Origin: Helicobacter cetorum MIT 99-5656
Lineage (GTDB): Bacteria; Campylobacterota; Campylobacteria; Campylobacterales; Helicobacteraceae
Direction of reading: 5' to 3'
Length of the DNA stretch: 64,000 bases
Assembly (NCBI RefSeq): GCF_000259275.1
Contig: NC_017735.1
Location: 62,001 to 126,000 of the forward strand
In this document: positions 1 through 9,423 of the stretch, in pieces
How positions within the stretch are numbered: position 1 is the stretch's first letter
Layout: the number at the start of each line of letters is the position of its first letter
Program-made: the position numbers and the translations under genes
Notes under the pieces: model-generated
The model's database searches: none
The model's input: only the letters and a program-made list of their open reading frames with translations
What the model was told of the DNA's origin: nothing

Positions 1-1183
<1,183 letters not shown>

Positions 1184-1209
1184 AAACCTTTGGCTTTTAG
1201 TGAATCAAC

Positions 1210-2724
1210 TTGAGAAGCTTTTTAATCTTTCTGAGCGTCTTTCTTTTGAATGGATGCCTTGGGATTATCTCTGTCAATAAGATTTCTCTCTCACACCCTT
1301 TTACCTTTTATGACCCCTATAGCACTAACATCGGAAGCTTGTATGCTAAAGATTTAAGCAAACACCCTAATCGTAGTGCCGCCATTCTACTAGAAGATGG
1401 CTTTGATGCCTTGTTGCATAGAGTGGGACTCATTAGAATGAGTCAAAAAAGCATTGACATTCAAACTTACATCTACAAAAACGACCTTTCATCTCAAGTG
1501 ATTGCTAAAGAGCTTTTGAATGCGGCTAATCGTGGGGTAAAGGTGCGTATCCTTATAGATGATAATGGCTTGTATTCGGATTCTTCAGATATCATGCTTT
1601 TGAATTTCCATAAAAATATTGAAGTAAAGATTTTCAACCCCTACTACGCCCGCATTAAAGCCCTACGCTATTTTGAAATGCTTGCAGATTATGAGCGCAT
1701 TAAAAAACGCATGCATAACAAGCTTTTTATCGTGGATAATATCGCTGTGATTATGGGTGGACGCAACATTGGGGACAACTATTTTGACAACGATTTAGAC
1801 ACGAATTTCTTGGATTTAGACGCTCTGTTTTTAGGGGGGGTTGCCTTGAAAGCTAGAGAGAGTTTTGAAAGCTATTGGCGATTCCACCGCTCTGTGCCAG
1901 CTGGACTACTACCCACCCATAAAAGGCTCAAAAATAATGTGGAAGAAATTGCCAAACTCCATGAAAAGATTCCTGTAAGCACAGAAGATAAAAAAGAATT
2001 TGAAGATAAAGTTCAAGATTTTGTAGAACACTTCAAAGAAGGTCATTACACCACTTATTATGGAAATGCGGATTTTTTAGCGGACTTGCCCACTAAAATT
2101 GATATGCCTTCGTATTCGCCCATTCAAATTGCTTTTGAATCTGTCCTAGAAAATGCCAAAGACTCCGTTTTTATCGCTTCATCTTATTTTATTCCGGGTA
2201 AAAAAATGATGAAAACTTTTAAAAACCACATTTCTAAGGGGATTGAATTAAATATTCTCACCAACTCTCTCTCATCAACTGATGCCATAGTAGTCTATGG
2301 AGCATGGGAAAGGTATCGCAATAAATTAGTCAAAATGGGAGCAAATGTCTATGAAATCCGCAATGATTTTTTAAACCGACAAATCAAGGGGCGTTTTAGC
2401 ACTAAGCATTCTTTACACAGCAAAACCATTGTCTTTGATGACACACTCACGCTCTTAGGAAGCTTTAATATTGACCCACGCTCTGCAAACATCAACACAG
2501 AAAGTGCAGTGTTGTTTGATAACCAGGCTTTTGCTAAAAGGGTGCGTTTATTAATTAAGGCTCAAGCTCAAGAATCATGGCGGCTAGTGGTGTATCGGCA
2601 TAAAGTGCTTTGGGAAGCTGTAGAAGGCGGACGATTAATCCACCAAAAAACTTCGCCGGACACTTCTTTTTTCTTACGCTTGATTAAGCAATGGACTAAG
2701 GTTCTTCCCGAGCGAGAGCTTTAA
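1210..2724 (+). CDS. Phospholipase D superfamily lipoprotein, cardiolipin-synthase-like
   Basis: A 504-residue protein with two HKD motifs. The first has H169, K171 and D176 (HNKLFIVD) followed by GGRNIGDNYF. The second has H403, K405 and D410 (HSKTIVFD) followed by GSFNIDPRS. Two HKD halves in one chain make the complete active site of the PLD superfamily, which includes cardiolipin synthases. The start is TTG and the N-terminus (MRSFLIFLSVFLLNGC) is a lipoprotein signal with lipobox LNGC, so it should be membrane-anchored on the periplasmic side. It lies 26 bases after frdB, as HP0190 does in H. pylori. The substrate, cardiolipin synthesis or transphosphatidylation, is inferred from the family. 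There is no strong RBS before the TTG. Confidence 0.85.
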   Translation: MRSFLIFLSVFLLNGCLGIISVNKISLSHPFTFYDPYSTNIGSLYAKDLSKHPNRSAAILLEDGFDALLHRVGLIRMSQKSIDIQTYIYKNDLSSQVIAKELLNAANRGVKVRILIDDNGLYSDSSDIMLLNFHKNIEVKIFNPYYARIKALRYFEMLADYERIKKRMHNKLFIVDNIAVIMGGRNIGDNYFDNDLDTNFLDLDALFLGGVALKARESFESYWRFHRSVPAGLLPTHKRLKNNVEEIAKLHEKIPVSTEDKKEFEDKVQDFVEHFKEGHYTTYYGNADFLADLPTKIDMPSYSPIQIAFESVLENAKDSVFIASSYFIPGKKMMKTFKNHISKGIELNILTNSLSSTDAIVVYGAWERYRNKLVKMGANVYEIRNDFLNRQIKGRFSTKHSLHSKTIVFDDTLTLLGSFNIDPRSANINTESAVLFDNQAFAKRVRLLIKAQAQESWRLVVYRHKVLWEAVEGGRLIHQKTSPDTSFFLRLIKQWTKVLPEREL

Positions 2725-2736
2725 ATACAAGCTCTC
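2714..2736 (+). terminator. Hairpin at the end of the PLD gene
   Basis: A perfect 8-bp stem, GAGAGCTT paired with AAGCTCTC around a 7-base loop, spans the stop codon at 2722-2724. It is followed by CTATAATAC, not a T run, so it is at best a weak intrinsic terminator or an mRNA end-stabilising hairpin. Confidence 0.4.
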
Positions 2737-2835
2737 CTATAATACACAATTATGTAATATATCACAATAAATCCTAGCACAAGAAAACCTATTAAGGTTG
2801 TTTTTCGCTTTTTATGCCACCACTCCCTAATCTCA

Positions 2836-2854
2836 AAAAGGGTTACCCCCTTTT
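2836..2854 (-). terminator. Candidate terminator of the first OMP gene
   Basis: On the minus strand AAAAGGG and CCCTTTT form a 7-bp stem around a 5-base loop, ending 9 bases past the OMP stop codon and running into TTTTTGAG. Size and position fit a short intrinsic terminator. The sequence is symmetric, so it could also work for plus-strand transcripts. Confidence 0.5.
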
Positions 2855-2862
2855 GTAGTTAG

Positions 2863-4326
2863 CTAGAACAAATAATAATAACTAATAAACATGCTATAAA
2901 GAGTGTTGTTTTGAACTTCATAGAGTTTGTTAGAAGTGTTTAAAGAAACACTAGGATTTTTTAAGAAAGGCACCTTCACTCCTAAATCAAATTCATGCAT
3001 GCCATTAAAGACAAATCTTAATCCTGTATGTAAGAAGGTGTTAAATTGAGTGTTACTCACATGGTTGTCTTTGATTTGAGCAATTGAAGTGTTTCCAGCA
3101 AGATTGACTCCAGCAAAGATTCCAAAAATCATGCTTTGCTTGTCGTTATTGTCTATGATATTAGCTAGGAAGTCTAACCCACCCCCATAAAGGATATTAG
3201 AGTTAGAGAAGTAAGCGTTAGTGTAAAGGTATTCAATATTAGCATAAGTTCTTAATCCAAATCTAGGCACAAAGAAATGTTTGTATCCTATAGCTAGACT
3301 AACTCCATAATGGAGAGTGGTTTGTTTGGAAGTAGTTGTATTTAATGATTGTGTGGCGTATTTAGAGATGAAAGAGTTAGAATGGGATAAGGCATGGCGG
3401 ATAAAAAATTGTGCCATATTTTGAAATATATTTGGATTAGCACCCACCCCATAGCAATAGTAGTCTTGTATGCTTTGACTTGTAGTCCCATTTGGAAAAG
3501 GAAAGTTCTGTGGTATAGGACAAGTAGGAAGTTGCGGAAAATTAGGCTCGTTACCAAAAATTTTATTAAATTGGCTTTCATAAGTCGCATGGCTAACTCC
3601 TTTAAGTCCTTGACAATCACGCAAAGCCGTTCCGTCTGTAGCTCCCTTACTCAAACTCTGGCAATATTTTTGATATGTCGTCCATTGTGGACTACTCATA
3701 GCTGCGTCAAGAGAATCGCTTTTTTGTTGTTTGTATGTTTCCACTTCAGTCTCATATTGAGCTTTAGCTTCTTGTTCTTGTTTATTTTGTAGGGGTGGGT
3801 TTTGACCTGAGTCTTCTGAGCGGCCTTTAGGTTTTTTAGAGCTAGGAACTGATACTGGGGCTTGGTGTTGTGCTTGGGGTGGCTGTGGCTCTTCGGCTGG
3901 TTCTGGTTCTTGAACCTGCGGTTGGTGCTGTGGTTCTGGCTGTTCTTGACTTTGTGGTTGAGCTGATTTTGGTTGTTCTTCTGGGGCTGATTTGTGTTGT
4001 GGTTGTTTACTCTGTGGTGGATTATTAGGTTGTTGGTTAGGTTGTTGTGGCTGTGAAACTGAAGGTTGTGGTTGCCCTAGTGGCTCTGAGCTTGAAGAAA
4101 CATCTGGTTTTTTTGGTTCTTGTGGTTTTGGTGTTTCTTGCTTAGGTGGTGTCTCTAAAGGTATGCTAGGTATAGGGCTTAATCCTAAGGGGATGCTATT
4201 AGTATTAGAAGTAATAATTCTTTGTTGTTCACCCTGACCGATTAAAAAGCTTCCACCCACATACCATGAACTCTTTTCAGCTTTGAGGCTTATAAAAGAG
4301 AGTAAAACAATTAGTAAGGCTCTCAT
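2863..4326 (-). CDS. Hop-like outer membrane protein with a proline/glutamine-rich region; phase-variable start
   Basis: From the ATG at 4326 this is a 487-residue secreted protein with signal peptide MRALLIVLLSFISLKA. The mature start (EKSSWYVGGSFLIGQGE) resembles Hop-family starts. The C-terminal half looks like a Helicobacter beta-barrel (paired YYYLF end, repeated GV.AIGY and GG.D strands). Between them, about residues 45-190 form a very Pro/Gln/Glu-rich stretch that is probably extended and surface-exposed. A G10 tract (4331-4340) lies 4 bases upstream of ATG 4326. A better start, ATG 4427 with AGGA 7 bases before it and a TATATT -10 farther up, is in another frame and stops after 34 codons; one added G (or two lost) joins it to this ORF. 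The ligand is unknown. A TTG at 4368 is also in frame but has no RBS. Confidence 0.8.
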   Translation of the reverse strand: MRALLIVLLSFISLKAEKSSWYVGGSFLIGQGEQQRIITSNTNSIPLGLSPIPSIPLETPPKQETPKPQEPKKPDVSSSSEPLGQPQPSVSQPQQPNQQPNNPPQSKQPQHKSAPEEQPKSAQPQSQEQPEPQHQPQVQEPEPAEEPQPPQAQHQAPVSVPSSKKPKGRSEDSGQNPPLQNKQEQEAKAQYETEVETYKQQKSDSLDAAMSSPQWTTYQKYCQSLSKGATDGTALRDCQGLKGVSHATYESQFNKIFGNEPNFPQLPTCPIPQNFPFPNGTTSQSIQDYYCYGVGANPNIFQNMAQFFIRHALSHSNSFISKYATQSLNTTTSKQTTLHYGVSLAIGYKHFFVPRFGLRTYANIEYLYTNAYFSNSNILYGGGLDFLANIIDNNDKQSMIFGIFAGVNLAGNTSIAQIKDNHVSNTQFNTFLHTGLRFVFNGMHEFDLGVKVPFLKNPSVSLNTSNKLYEVQNNTLYSMFISYYYLF

Positions 4327-4330
4327 AATG

Positions 4331-4340
4331 CCCCCCCCCC
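4331..4340 (-). repeat. G10 homopolymer, phase-variation switch of the OMP gene
   Basis: Ten consecutive C on the plus strand, G10 on the coding strand, lie between the RBS-preceded ATG at 4427 and the OMP ORF. With ten G the frame from 4427 reads into TGA at 4323-4325. With eleven or eight G it continues through GGGGIMRALLIVLL into the OMP. Slipped-strand mispairing at poly-G tracts is the standard phase switch in Helicobacter. Confidence 0.8.
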
Positions 4341-4465
4341 AGAGAGTAGAGGAAATAATAAAAACCAAGAGATTGTTTTAGCATCTGAATTGGCTTTATT
4401 ATTTGAAAAAAGGTTACAAAATTTCATCTTAATTCCTAATCATTGACTAAATCATTAACAAACGC

Positions 4466-4471
4466 AATATA
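4466..4471 (-). promoter_or_regulatory. Candidate -10 element of the first OMP gene
   Basis: The minus strand reads GCTATATTG, with TATATT at 4471-4466. A transcript starting 7-8 bases on would have a leader of about 30 bases before ATG 4427 and its AGGA site. This supports 4427, not 4326, as the designed start. Confidence 0.45.
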
Positions 4472-4772
4472 GCATAAAATACATGAATTTAGAGTGAATG
4501 TTTGTGGTTTAAAAGTGTCATTTTTAAAACTCTTCTGAAACTATGCAAATGGCTCTGTTAAAAGAAAGGGTTTTTAGAAAATCTCATTTTCTTTTCTTGT
4601 ATTGTTTAAGAAACCGCTTGACTTTTACAAATGGCTCTTTATTGTTTATTTCAAAAAATACTATGCGTTTTTTAAAAGATTACAAATAGCTTAATAAAGC
4701 TAAATCAACTAAGCATTAAAATGCATGCCTATTAGTGCAACAAGCGATAGATTGTTAAGATAAATATAGAGA

Positions 4773-4795
4773 GCTTTAAAACAAAGTTTTAAAGC
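4773..4795. repeat. Perfect hairpin, 10-bp stem
   Basis: GCTTTAAAAC and GTTTTAAAGC pair around an AAA loop. The stem is AT-rich and non-coding, 35 bases before a second, longer hairpin. Confidence 0.6.
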
Positions 4796-4829
4796 AATAA
4801 TCTCAAAAGCCTTGCGGGTGTTTCTTGGA

Positions 4830-4858
4830 GTTTAAAAAGACTAAAGGTCTTTTTAAAC
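4830..4858. terminator. Perfect 12-bp hairpin, possible bidirectional terminator
   Basis: GTTTAAAAAGAC and GTCTTTTTAAAC pair perfectly around TAAAG. The T run inside the 3' arm on either strand fits a two-way terminator. No annotated gene ends nearby, so it may end an unannotated small transcript. Confidence 0.45.
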
Positions 4859-5613
4859 CAAAAAAAGGGGGGGAGTAAGGACAAAATGTTGAGTCGGTGT
4901 CTAGTCTTTAGAGCATTAAATATGCTTTTTTAATAAGACACAAACAAAACAAAGTCTTTTAAAAACCCCCTTAAGAAATTAAGGAGTGCTAAAATGCGAA
5001 ATGTAAAAAAGAGATTTTAAAAAATAAACTTTTTAAAATAAGCGAATAATGCGACAGCACTTGGTTAATCCTTTGCTTTAAGAGTTAGTTTTAGCAAATT
5101 AGCTAAAGAATGACAAAAACATGGTTTTAAGAAAATGAGTTTTACAATAAAAATATAATATAAAACAAACTTTCTTAAAAAAATCAAAGAATGCTAGATA
5201 AGATTAAAGCAAAAACAACACTTTTATGAAAAACATTTTTTGAGCTGTCAATATTAGAATAAGGTCTTTATTTTTACATTCAAAGTCTGGTTTGAGAGTG
5301 TTGTTTAATTAGAGATTTCAAAAACAATGATTTTCTTTAATATTATTTGACTATTATAATTCACCCTATAAACCTTATGGTTAAGGCAATTTAGGTAAAT
5401 TCTAGGTATCTTTGGGGTTTTCTATGCTTTGGCGTAGGGATTGCATGCCTTTGATTTTCTTTATTCTCTAGCATGCCTGTTACTAACCCCCATTCTATTA
5501 ATGAGCGTTTAAAACCACTAAGATGCATAAAAGACAATCATTTTCAAGCATAGAGCATGCAAATCTCTCAAACCATTAATGAGATATTTTTCCATGCTAT
5601 CCTAGTATATTCT

Positions 5614-7839
5614 TTAAAACACCCACCCATAATTCATAAACACATGCATGTTGTTAAAGTTTTCATTCAAAGCCACTTCGTTGATAGTTTCTTCTGTAAG
5701 TAGTTGGGCTTTAATGTTTTGTTTAATAAGTGGCATACTAATTCCTAGAGAGATTTTAGAATGCTTGTAGCGGTAGTTAAAGCCTGTAGTGAAATAGACA
5801 TTGCCTTTATGCTTGCTAGCGTTAATCATACCATTGAATTGATAGCGGTTATACAAGGCTCTAGCTCCAGCAAAGACTCCAAAAGAAGATTTGAAGTTTT
5901 TATCTTTATAGACATTGATAAAGTCTATTAAGAGATTCACTCCACCCCCTACTCCATATTGTTGTGTTTTGTTTAATAAGCCTTGTCTTTTAGAGAAGTT
6001 GTAATTAAACATAGCATAGTAAGAAAGACCGATAATGTTGTTGAAATAGTTTTGATAACCTATTTGGGTGTTGAAGCCTAACATAGGAGAATTTTGCCGC
6101 TTATTTGTGGGCGAAAGATTTGTAGTTGATTGAATAGTGTTGCTCAAGGTTTGCATCATGTTTGAAACATTTGACACCATGAAATTGTGGGCTAAGTAAT
6201 GTGGGTTGTTTGGAGAATTTAGGTTTTTAAAATAGGGGACTTCTTCACTTGTAGTGTATGCAGAGCAACTAGAATAAGGACACTTAATGACCTGAAAAGG
6301 AATTTCACCTCTTTCTTCCATGTCTAGCCACACCTTAGTGGTTAAAGAAGTGAAACCATCTCCATGGGGGTTTCCAGCACCTGTAGTAATGCTATTACAC
6401 CGATTGTCTGTTCCACAATCACCATGACTATTACCATAAGTCATGTTTCCGCTATGCAAATAGCCCCTAGTGTGGGCGTATTCATGCATAAATTCGTAGA
6501 ATTTTTGCAAATGCTCATATGTGATAGCCTTAGGGTCATAAAGCAAGGGGTTAGAAAATTCGCTAAAAGCAGTGTCGCTCAGTGCGTAAAGATAGGGACT
6601 AGCTAAACCCGCTATATTATGTGTTCTATTTAATTGACGGAAAGCTAAATTATGGCTATCGCCCCGCATGTTTTGGATTACATATTCTTTGGAAATTACT
6701 TGATTACGGCTATCATAAAAATCAAAATTAGCATTATGAACTGCATCAGCCCATTTTTGCGAATCTAAAACATAGGCTAGATCTAATAAAAGCAAAGGGA
6801 GTTTTTGGGCGTATTCTTTTGTAGTATCTGTATAGCATTGATATGAGCCACACCCATTATAAGAATATCCGTTTCTAAAAGTGCCATGAATATTCGTGGT
6901 GATACTCGCTAGAGCTTCTAGGGCTTTTTTAGTTTGTTGCTCTTGTGTATCAGTGGGAGTTGTTGTGCCATTGTATCTAAACTCAAAGTTTTGCGTGTTT
7001 GCATTCTGTAAGGCTGTATCATTAAAAGCTGGAATTTTATCTTTAGATATAGTCATATGCGAATTTTTAGGAATACTTTCAAAAGTGGCGATTTCTACTT
7101 CTCTATAACCTTGTGTTTGGGTGTTATCAGCCACTTTAACCACTAATTTAACATTCTTTAAATCTTGAGATAAGTGGTTATCAATAGTGATTTGATTTTT
7201 TGAAGTGTCATAACTTGTTGCTATGGGGTTGGTGGTAGAAAAAGTTGTTCCTGCGATTTTTCCATCAGCATAAAGCTCTGCAGAAGAAGCATAATCACTC
7301 GTTGTTACATGTGAAACGCTTAGATTTTTTAAATCTTTGATATTCGCATAAGGGCTGTTATTGGTATTTTCTTGTGGCGTTTCTGCTTCTTGGTGTGCTT
7401 GTTCCACGACAGCTTGGGGAATATTGGCTTGTTTGTTTTCTTCAGTCAAGCTTTTATTTTCCACACTCTCTTTTGGATTAGAAATATTATCCGCACTCGC
7501 TGTTGTGGGGGTTTCATTTTGGGAATTGTCCACACTTCTCTTGGCTCTAGTTTTGCTTGTGTTTGAACCATTTTCATGTTTCTTAGTAGACTCTGTTGTA
7601 GAAGTTATCCTGTTAGGCGAATATCCTTGTTGATACAGGCTATTTCCTAAGACTGATTGTGGGTTGGAGCGTTTTTGGACGCTTTCAGTAACGCTTGACA
7701 TACCGGTTTCAAACCCTGCTTCTATAAAAAAGCCACTTTTGGGGTGGGCTTCACATTCACTTAGCACACCCGCTAAAACAATGCATGCACTTTTGCTGAG
7801 TTGCTTTAAGTTTGTTGTAAGATTTTTATTATTACTCAA
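5614..7839 (-). CDS. Hop-like outer membrane protein with an HExxHxxGxxH motif; phase-variable start
   Basis: 741 residues from the TTG at 7839. The N-terminus has a signal-like segment (LKQLSKSACIVLAGVLSECEA) and then HPKSGFFIEAGFETG, a Hop-type mature start. Residues about 50-140 are Ser/Thr/Asn-rich. The middle carries three close cysteine pairs (CGSYQC, CGTDNRC, CPYSSC) typical of Hop surface domains, and HEYAHTRGYLH at H452-H462, an exact HExxHxxGxxH zinc-protease signature. The C-terminal third is barrel-like and ends in NYGWVF. It sits beside rpsR, where H. pylori has babA, but it does not look like BabA in the N-terminal part. A better start, ATG 7894 preceded by AAGGA, is separated from this ORF by a GA repeat and is out of frame at present. 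Protease activity is only inferred from the motif. Confidence 0.82.
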   Translation of the reverse strand: MSNNKNLTTNLKQLSKSACIVLAGVLSECEAHPKSGFFIEAGFETGMSSVTESVQKRSNPQSVLGNSLYQQGYSPNRITSTTESTKKHENGSNTSKTRAKRSVDNSQNETPTTASADNISNPKESVENKSLTEENKQANIPQAVVEQAHQEAETPQENTNNSPYANIKDLKNLSVSHVTTSDYASSAELYADGKIAGTTFSTTNPIATSYDTSKNQITIDNHLSQDLKNVKLVVKVADNTQTQGYREVEIATFESIPKNSHMTISKDKIPAFNDTALQNANTQNFEFRYNGTTTPTDTQEQQTKKALEALASITTNIHGTFRNGYSYNGCGSYQCYTDTTKEYAQKLPLLLLDLAYVLDSQKWADAVHNANFDFYDSRNQVISKEYVIQNMRGDSHNLAFRQLNRTHNIAGLASPYLYALSDTAFSEFSNPLLYDPKAITYEHLQKFYEFMHEYAHTRGYLHSGNMTYGNSHGDCGTDNRCNSITTGAGNPHGDGFTSLTTKVWLDMEERGEIPFQVIKCPYSSCSAYTTSEEVPYFKNLNSPNNPHYLAHNFMVSNVSNMMQTLSNTIQSTTNLSPTNKRQNSPMLGFNTQIGYQNYFNNIIGLSYYAMFNYNFSKRQGLLNKTQQYGVGGGVNLLIDFINVYKDKNFKSSFGVFAGARALYNRYQFNGMINASKHKGNVYFTTGFNYRYKHSKISLGISMPLIKQNIKAQLLTEETINEVALNENFNNMHVFMNYGWVF

Positions 7840-7853
7840 AACATTCCGCCTTT

Positions 7854-7887
<34 letters not shown>

Positions 7888-7932
7888 TAGTCATTGTTTG
7901 TCCTTAAGTGGTTTATTTTATTAAGTAGTCTT

Positions 7933-7951
7933 ATTGTAATCAAATTTGATT
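7933..7951 (-). promoter_or_regulatory. Candidate -10 and adjacent 14-bp palindrome upstream of the second OMP gene
   Basis: The minus strand has TACAAT at 7938-7933, about 40 bases before ATG 7894. Directly upstream and touching it is the perfect palindrome AATCAAATTTGATT (7938-7951). The layout could be a promoter with a bound dimeric regulator. Confidence 0.35.
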
Positions 7952-8005
7952 AAAAGATATTTAAATACCTTGAAAAGCTTAAAAGTGGGGTTGAAAATAC
8001 AAGTA

Positions 8006-8028
8006 GGGGGTTACATAATAGCCCCCCC
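8006..8028 (-). terminator. G5/C7 hairpin downstream of rpsR
   Basis: GGGGG at 8006-8010 and CCCCCCC at 8022-8028 can pair around an 11-base loop, 19 bases past the rpsR stop. No clear T run follows on the minus strand, so the terminator call is weak. Confidence 0.35.
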
Positions 8029-8046
8029 ATGAAAAAATTGAAAAAT

Positions 8047-8304
8047 TTAATGCTGTCTGAAAGGGCTGTCTACTACTTTCTTTCTATCTACAATGTAAGG
8101 CACTAATGCCATATGCCTGGCTCTTTTAATCGCTACTTCCACTCTCTCTTGCCACTTCTTGCTATTACCTGTCAATCTTCTAGGCATGATTTTATAGCGT
8201 TCTGATAGCGTGTGCTTGAGCATGTCCAAATCTTTATAATCAATAAAGCTGATTTTAGCTTCAGTATATTTGCAATAGCGTTTTGAATAGCGTTTTCTTT
8301 CCAT
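8047..8304 (-). CDS. rpsR: 30S ribosomal protein S18
   Basis: 85 residues, the usual size for S18. It has the conserved core [27 protein letters not shown], and a basic tail. It binds 16S rRNA with S6 on the small-subunit platform. It is the last gene of the rpsF-ssb-rpsR cluster on the minus strand, 21 bases after ssb, and the ATG follows AAGGAGAC. Nothing is unusual except that OMP genes follow it, as babA follows rpsR in H. pylori. Confidence 0.97.
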   Translation of the reverse strand: MERKRYSKRYCKYTEAKISFIDYKDLDMLKHTLSERYKIMPRRLTGNSKKWQERVEVAIKRARHMALVPYIVDRKKVVDSPFRQH

Positions 8305-8325
8305 AATGTCTCCTTAATTTAACCC

Positions 8326-8865
8326 TTAAAAGGGGATTTCTTCTTCATCAATATTGATTTCAGGCACGCTGTTTTGATATTTAGGTGGCTGTGCCTGTGG
8401 AATCTCTTTGGCATAAGTGTTTTGATAATTTGAATAATTTGGGCTTTGATTAAAATTATCATGATTAGGGGCGTTATAGCTCGTTTGGTTAGGATAGGCG
8501 TTATTGAAATTGTCATGCATGGCATTGTCTTCAGTGGGTTTTCTATCCATAAATTGCAAAGAGTCTGCTGTGATAGTGTGGCGAGAATTTTTTTTACCCA
8601 TTTGGTCTGTCCAGCTCTCATAGGTCAAACGCCCTTCTATCAAAACGCTTGAACCCTTGCTTAGATATTGGTTAGCAATTTCAGCCGTGCGTCCAAACAA
8701 CCGCACATCTATGAAGCATACATCTTCGCCGAGTGTACCATCTTGCTTTTTAAAACGCCTGTTTGTGGCTAAGCCTATTGTAGCTGCGGCTGAACCACTA
8801 GGTAAATACTTCAACTCCACATTCCTAGTCAAACGCCCTACCATAATCACCCTGTTAAACATCAT
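8326..8865 (-). CDS. ssb: Single-stranded DNA-binding protein
   Basis: 179 residues. The N-terminal OB fold (about 1-108) starts [19 protein letters not shown] and contains the usual SSB strands. An Asn/Gln/Pro/Tyr-rich linker (about 110-165) follows, then the acidic tip DEEEIPF that recruits replication and repair partners. The protein protects ssDNA in replication, repair and natural transformation. Its place between rpsF and rpsR is the common bacterial arrangement. A start one codon later (ATG at 8862) is equally possible. Confidence 0.97.
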   Translation of the reverse strand: MMFNRVIMVGRLTRNVELKYLPSGSAAATIGLATNRRFKKQDGTLGEDVCFIDVRLFGRTAEIANQYLSKGSSVLIEGRLTYESWTDQMGKKNSRHTITADSLQFMDRKPTEDNAMHDNFNNAYPNQTSYNAPNHDNFNQSPNYSNYQNTYAKEIPQAQPPKYQNSVPEINIDEEEIPF

Positions 8866-8890
8866 AAGCCCCTAAATGTTGTTATCAAAA

Positions 8891-9319
8891 TCACTCACTA
8901 TGTGCTTCTGTGCTTTCTACTTTCTCTTCATTATGAGAGTGTGTTGGCTCAGATTTTTCATGCTTTTCTTTAGTGTGCGATGGCTTTTTGTTAGCTCTAT
9001 CCACTAGCGAATGCCAAGCTTCTACCTCTTTCTTGCTGTCGTATTTAATGACAATAAAACGCAACACATCTTCATTAATGCGATACAATCTTTCAAGCTC
9101 CAAAATCATTGAAGGCTCCGCTTTGAAATAAATCACATAGTAGTAACCCCTTTTATGCTTTTTGATTTCATAAGCTAGATTACGCATACCCATATCTAAG
9201 CTAGTCTCAATCACGCCACTATGCTTAGTAATCACTTCTTTATAAAACTCAATTTTTGCTTTAATCTCTTCTTCTACTAGAGTAGGTTTGAGAATAAACA
9301 TCGTTTCATAATGTCTCAT
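8891..9319 (-). CDS. rpsF: 30S ribosomal protein S6
   Basis: 142 residues from the ATG at 9319, chosen because CAAGGAGAGTTA precedes it and the family starts MRHYETMFI. An in-frame start 16 codons upstream lacks these features. The S6 fold covers about residues 1-95, with [13 protein letters not shown] typical. A charged His/Glu/Lys-rich tail of about 45 residues follows, longer than in E. coli but usual in epsilonproteobacteria. S6 pairs with S18 on the ribosome. First gene of the rpsF-ssb-rpsR cluster. Confidence 0.96.
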   Translation of the reverse strand: MRHYETMFILKPTLVEEEIKAKIEFYKEVITKHSGVIETSLDMGMRNLAYEIKKHKRGYYYVIYFKAEPSMILELERLYRINEDVLRFIVIKYDSKKEVEAWHSLVDRANKKPSHTKEKHEKSEPTHSHNEEKVESTEAHSE

Positions 9320-9423
9320 TAACTCTCCTTGTGGTTTAACAGCCCTTTTTTTACTAAAAAAGAGCAAGGTCTAAAAAACCCTTGGATTATACCTTTCTTT
9401 CACTTGTTTTTTAATTAAACTTT

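Larger units (their letters stand above)
4472..5613. other. Long AT-rich intergenic region between two OMP genes
   Basis: About 1.1 kb with no ORF that looks like a gene on either strand. It holds two perfect hairpins (4773-4795 and 4830-4858), a G7 run at 4867-4873 followed by AAGGA and a 15-codon ATG ORF from 4885, a plus-strand TATAAT near 5355, and GCATGCC motifs at about 5443 and 5473. No similarity to a known RNA could be recognised. It may be remains of a lost OMP gene or host small RNAs. Confidence 0.5.

Noticed and set aside
3992-4237. Cys/Gly-rich plus-strand ORF inside the first OMP gene
   Set aside because: It is the antisense of the Pro/Gln-rich codons, whose complement gives Gly, Cys and Leu codons.
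6440-6480. Met-turn (SGNMTY) right after the HExxHxxGxxH motif
   Set aside because: It follows the third histidine by 4 residues, closer than in known metzincins, so it is not counted as support for a protease fold.
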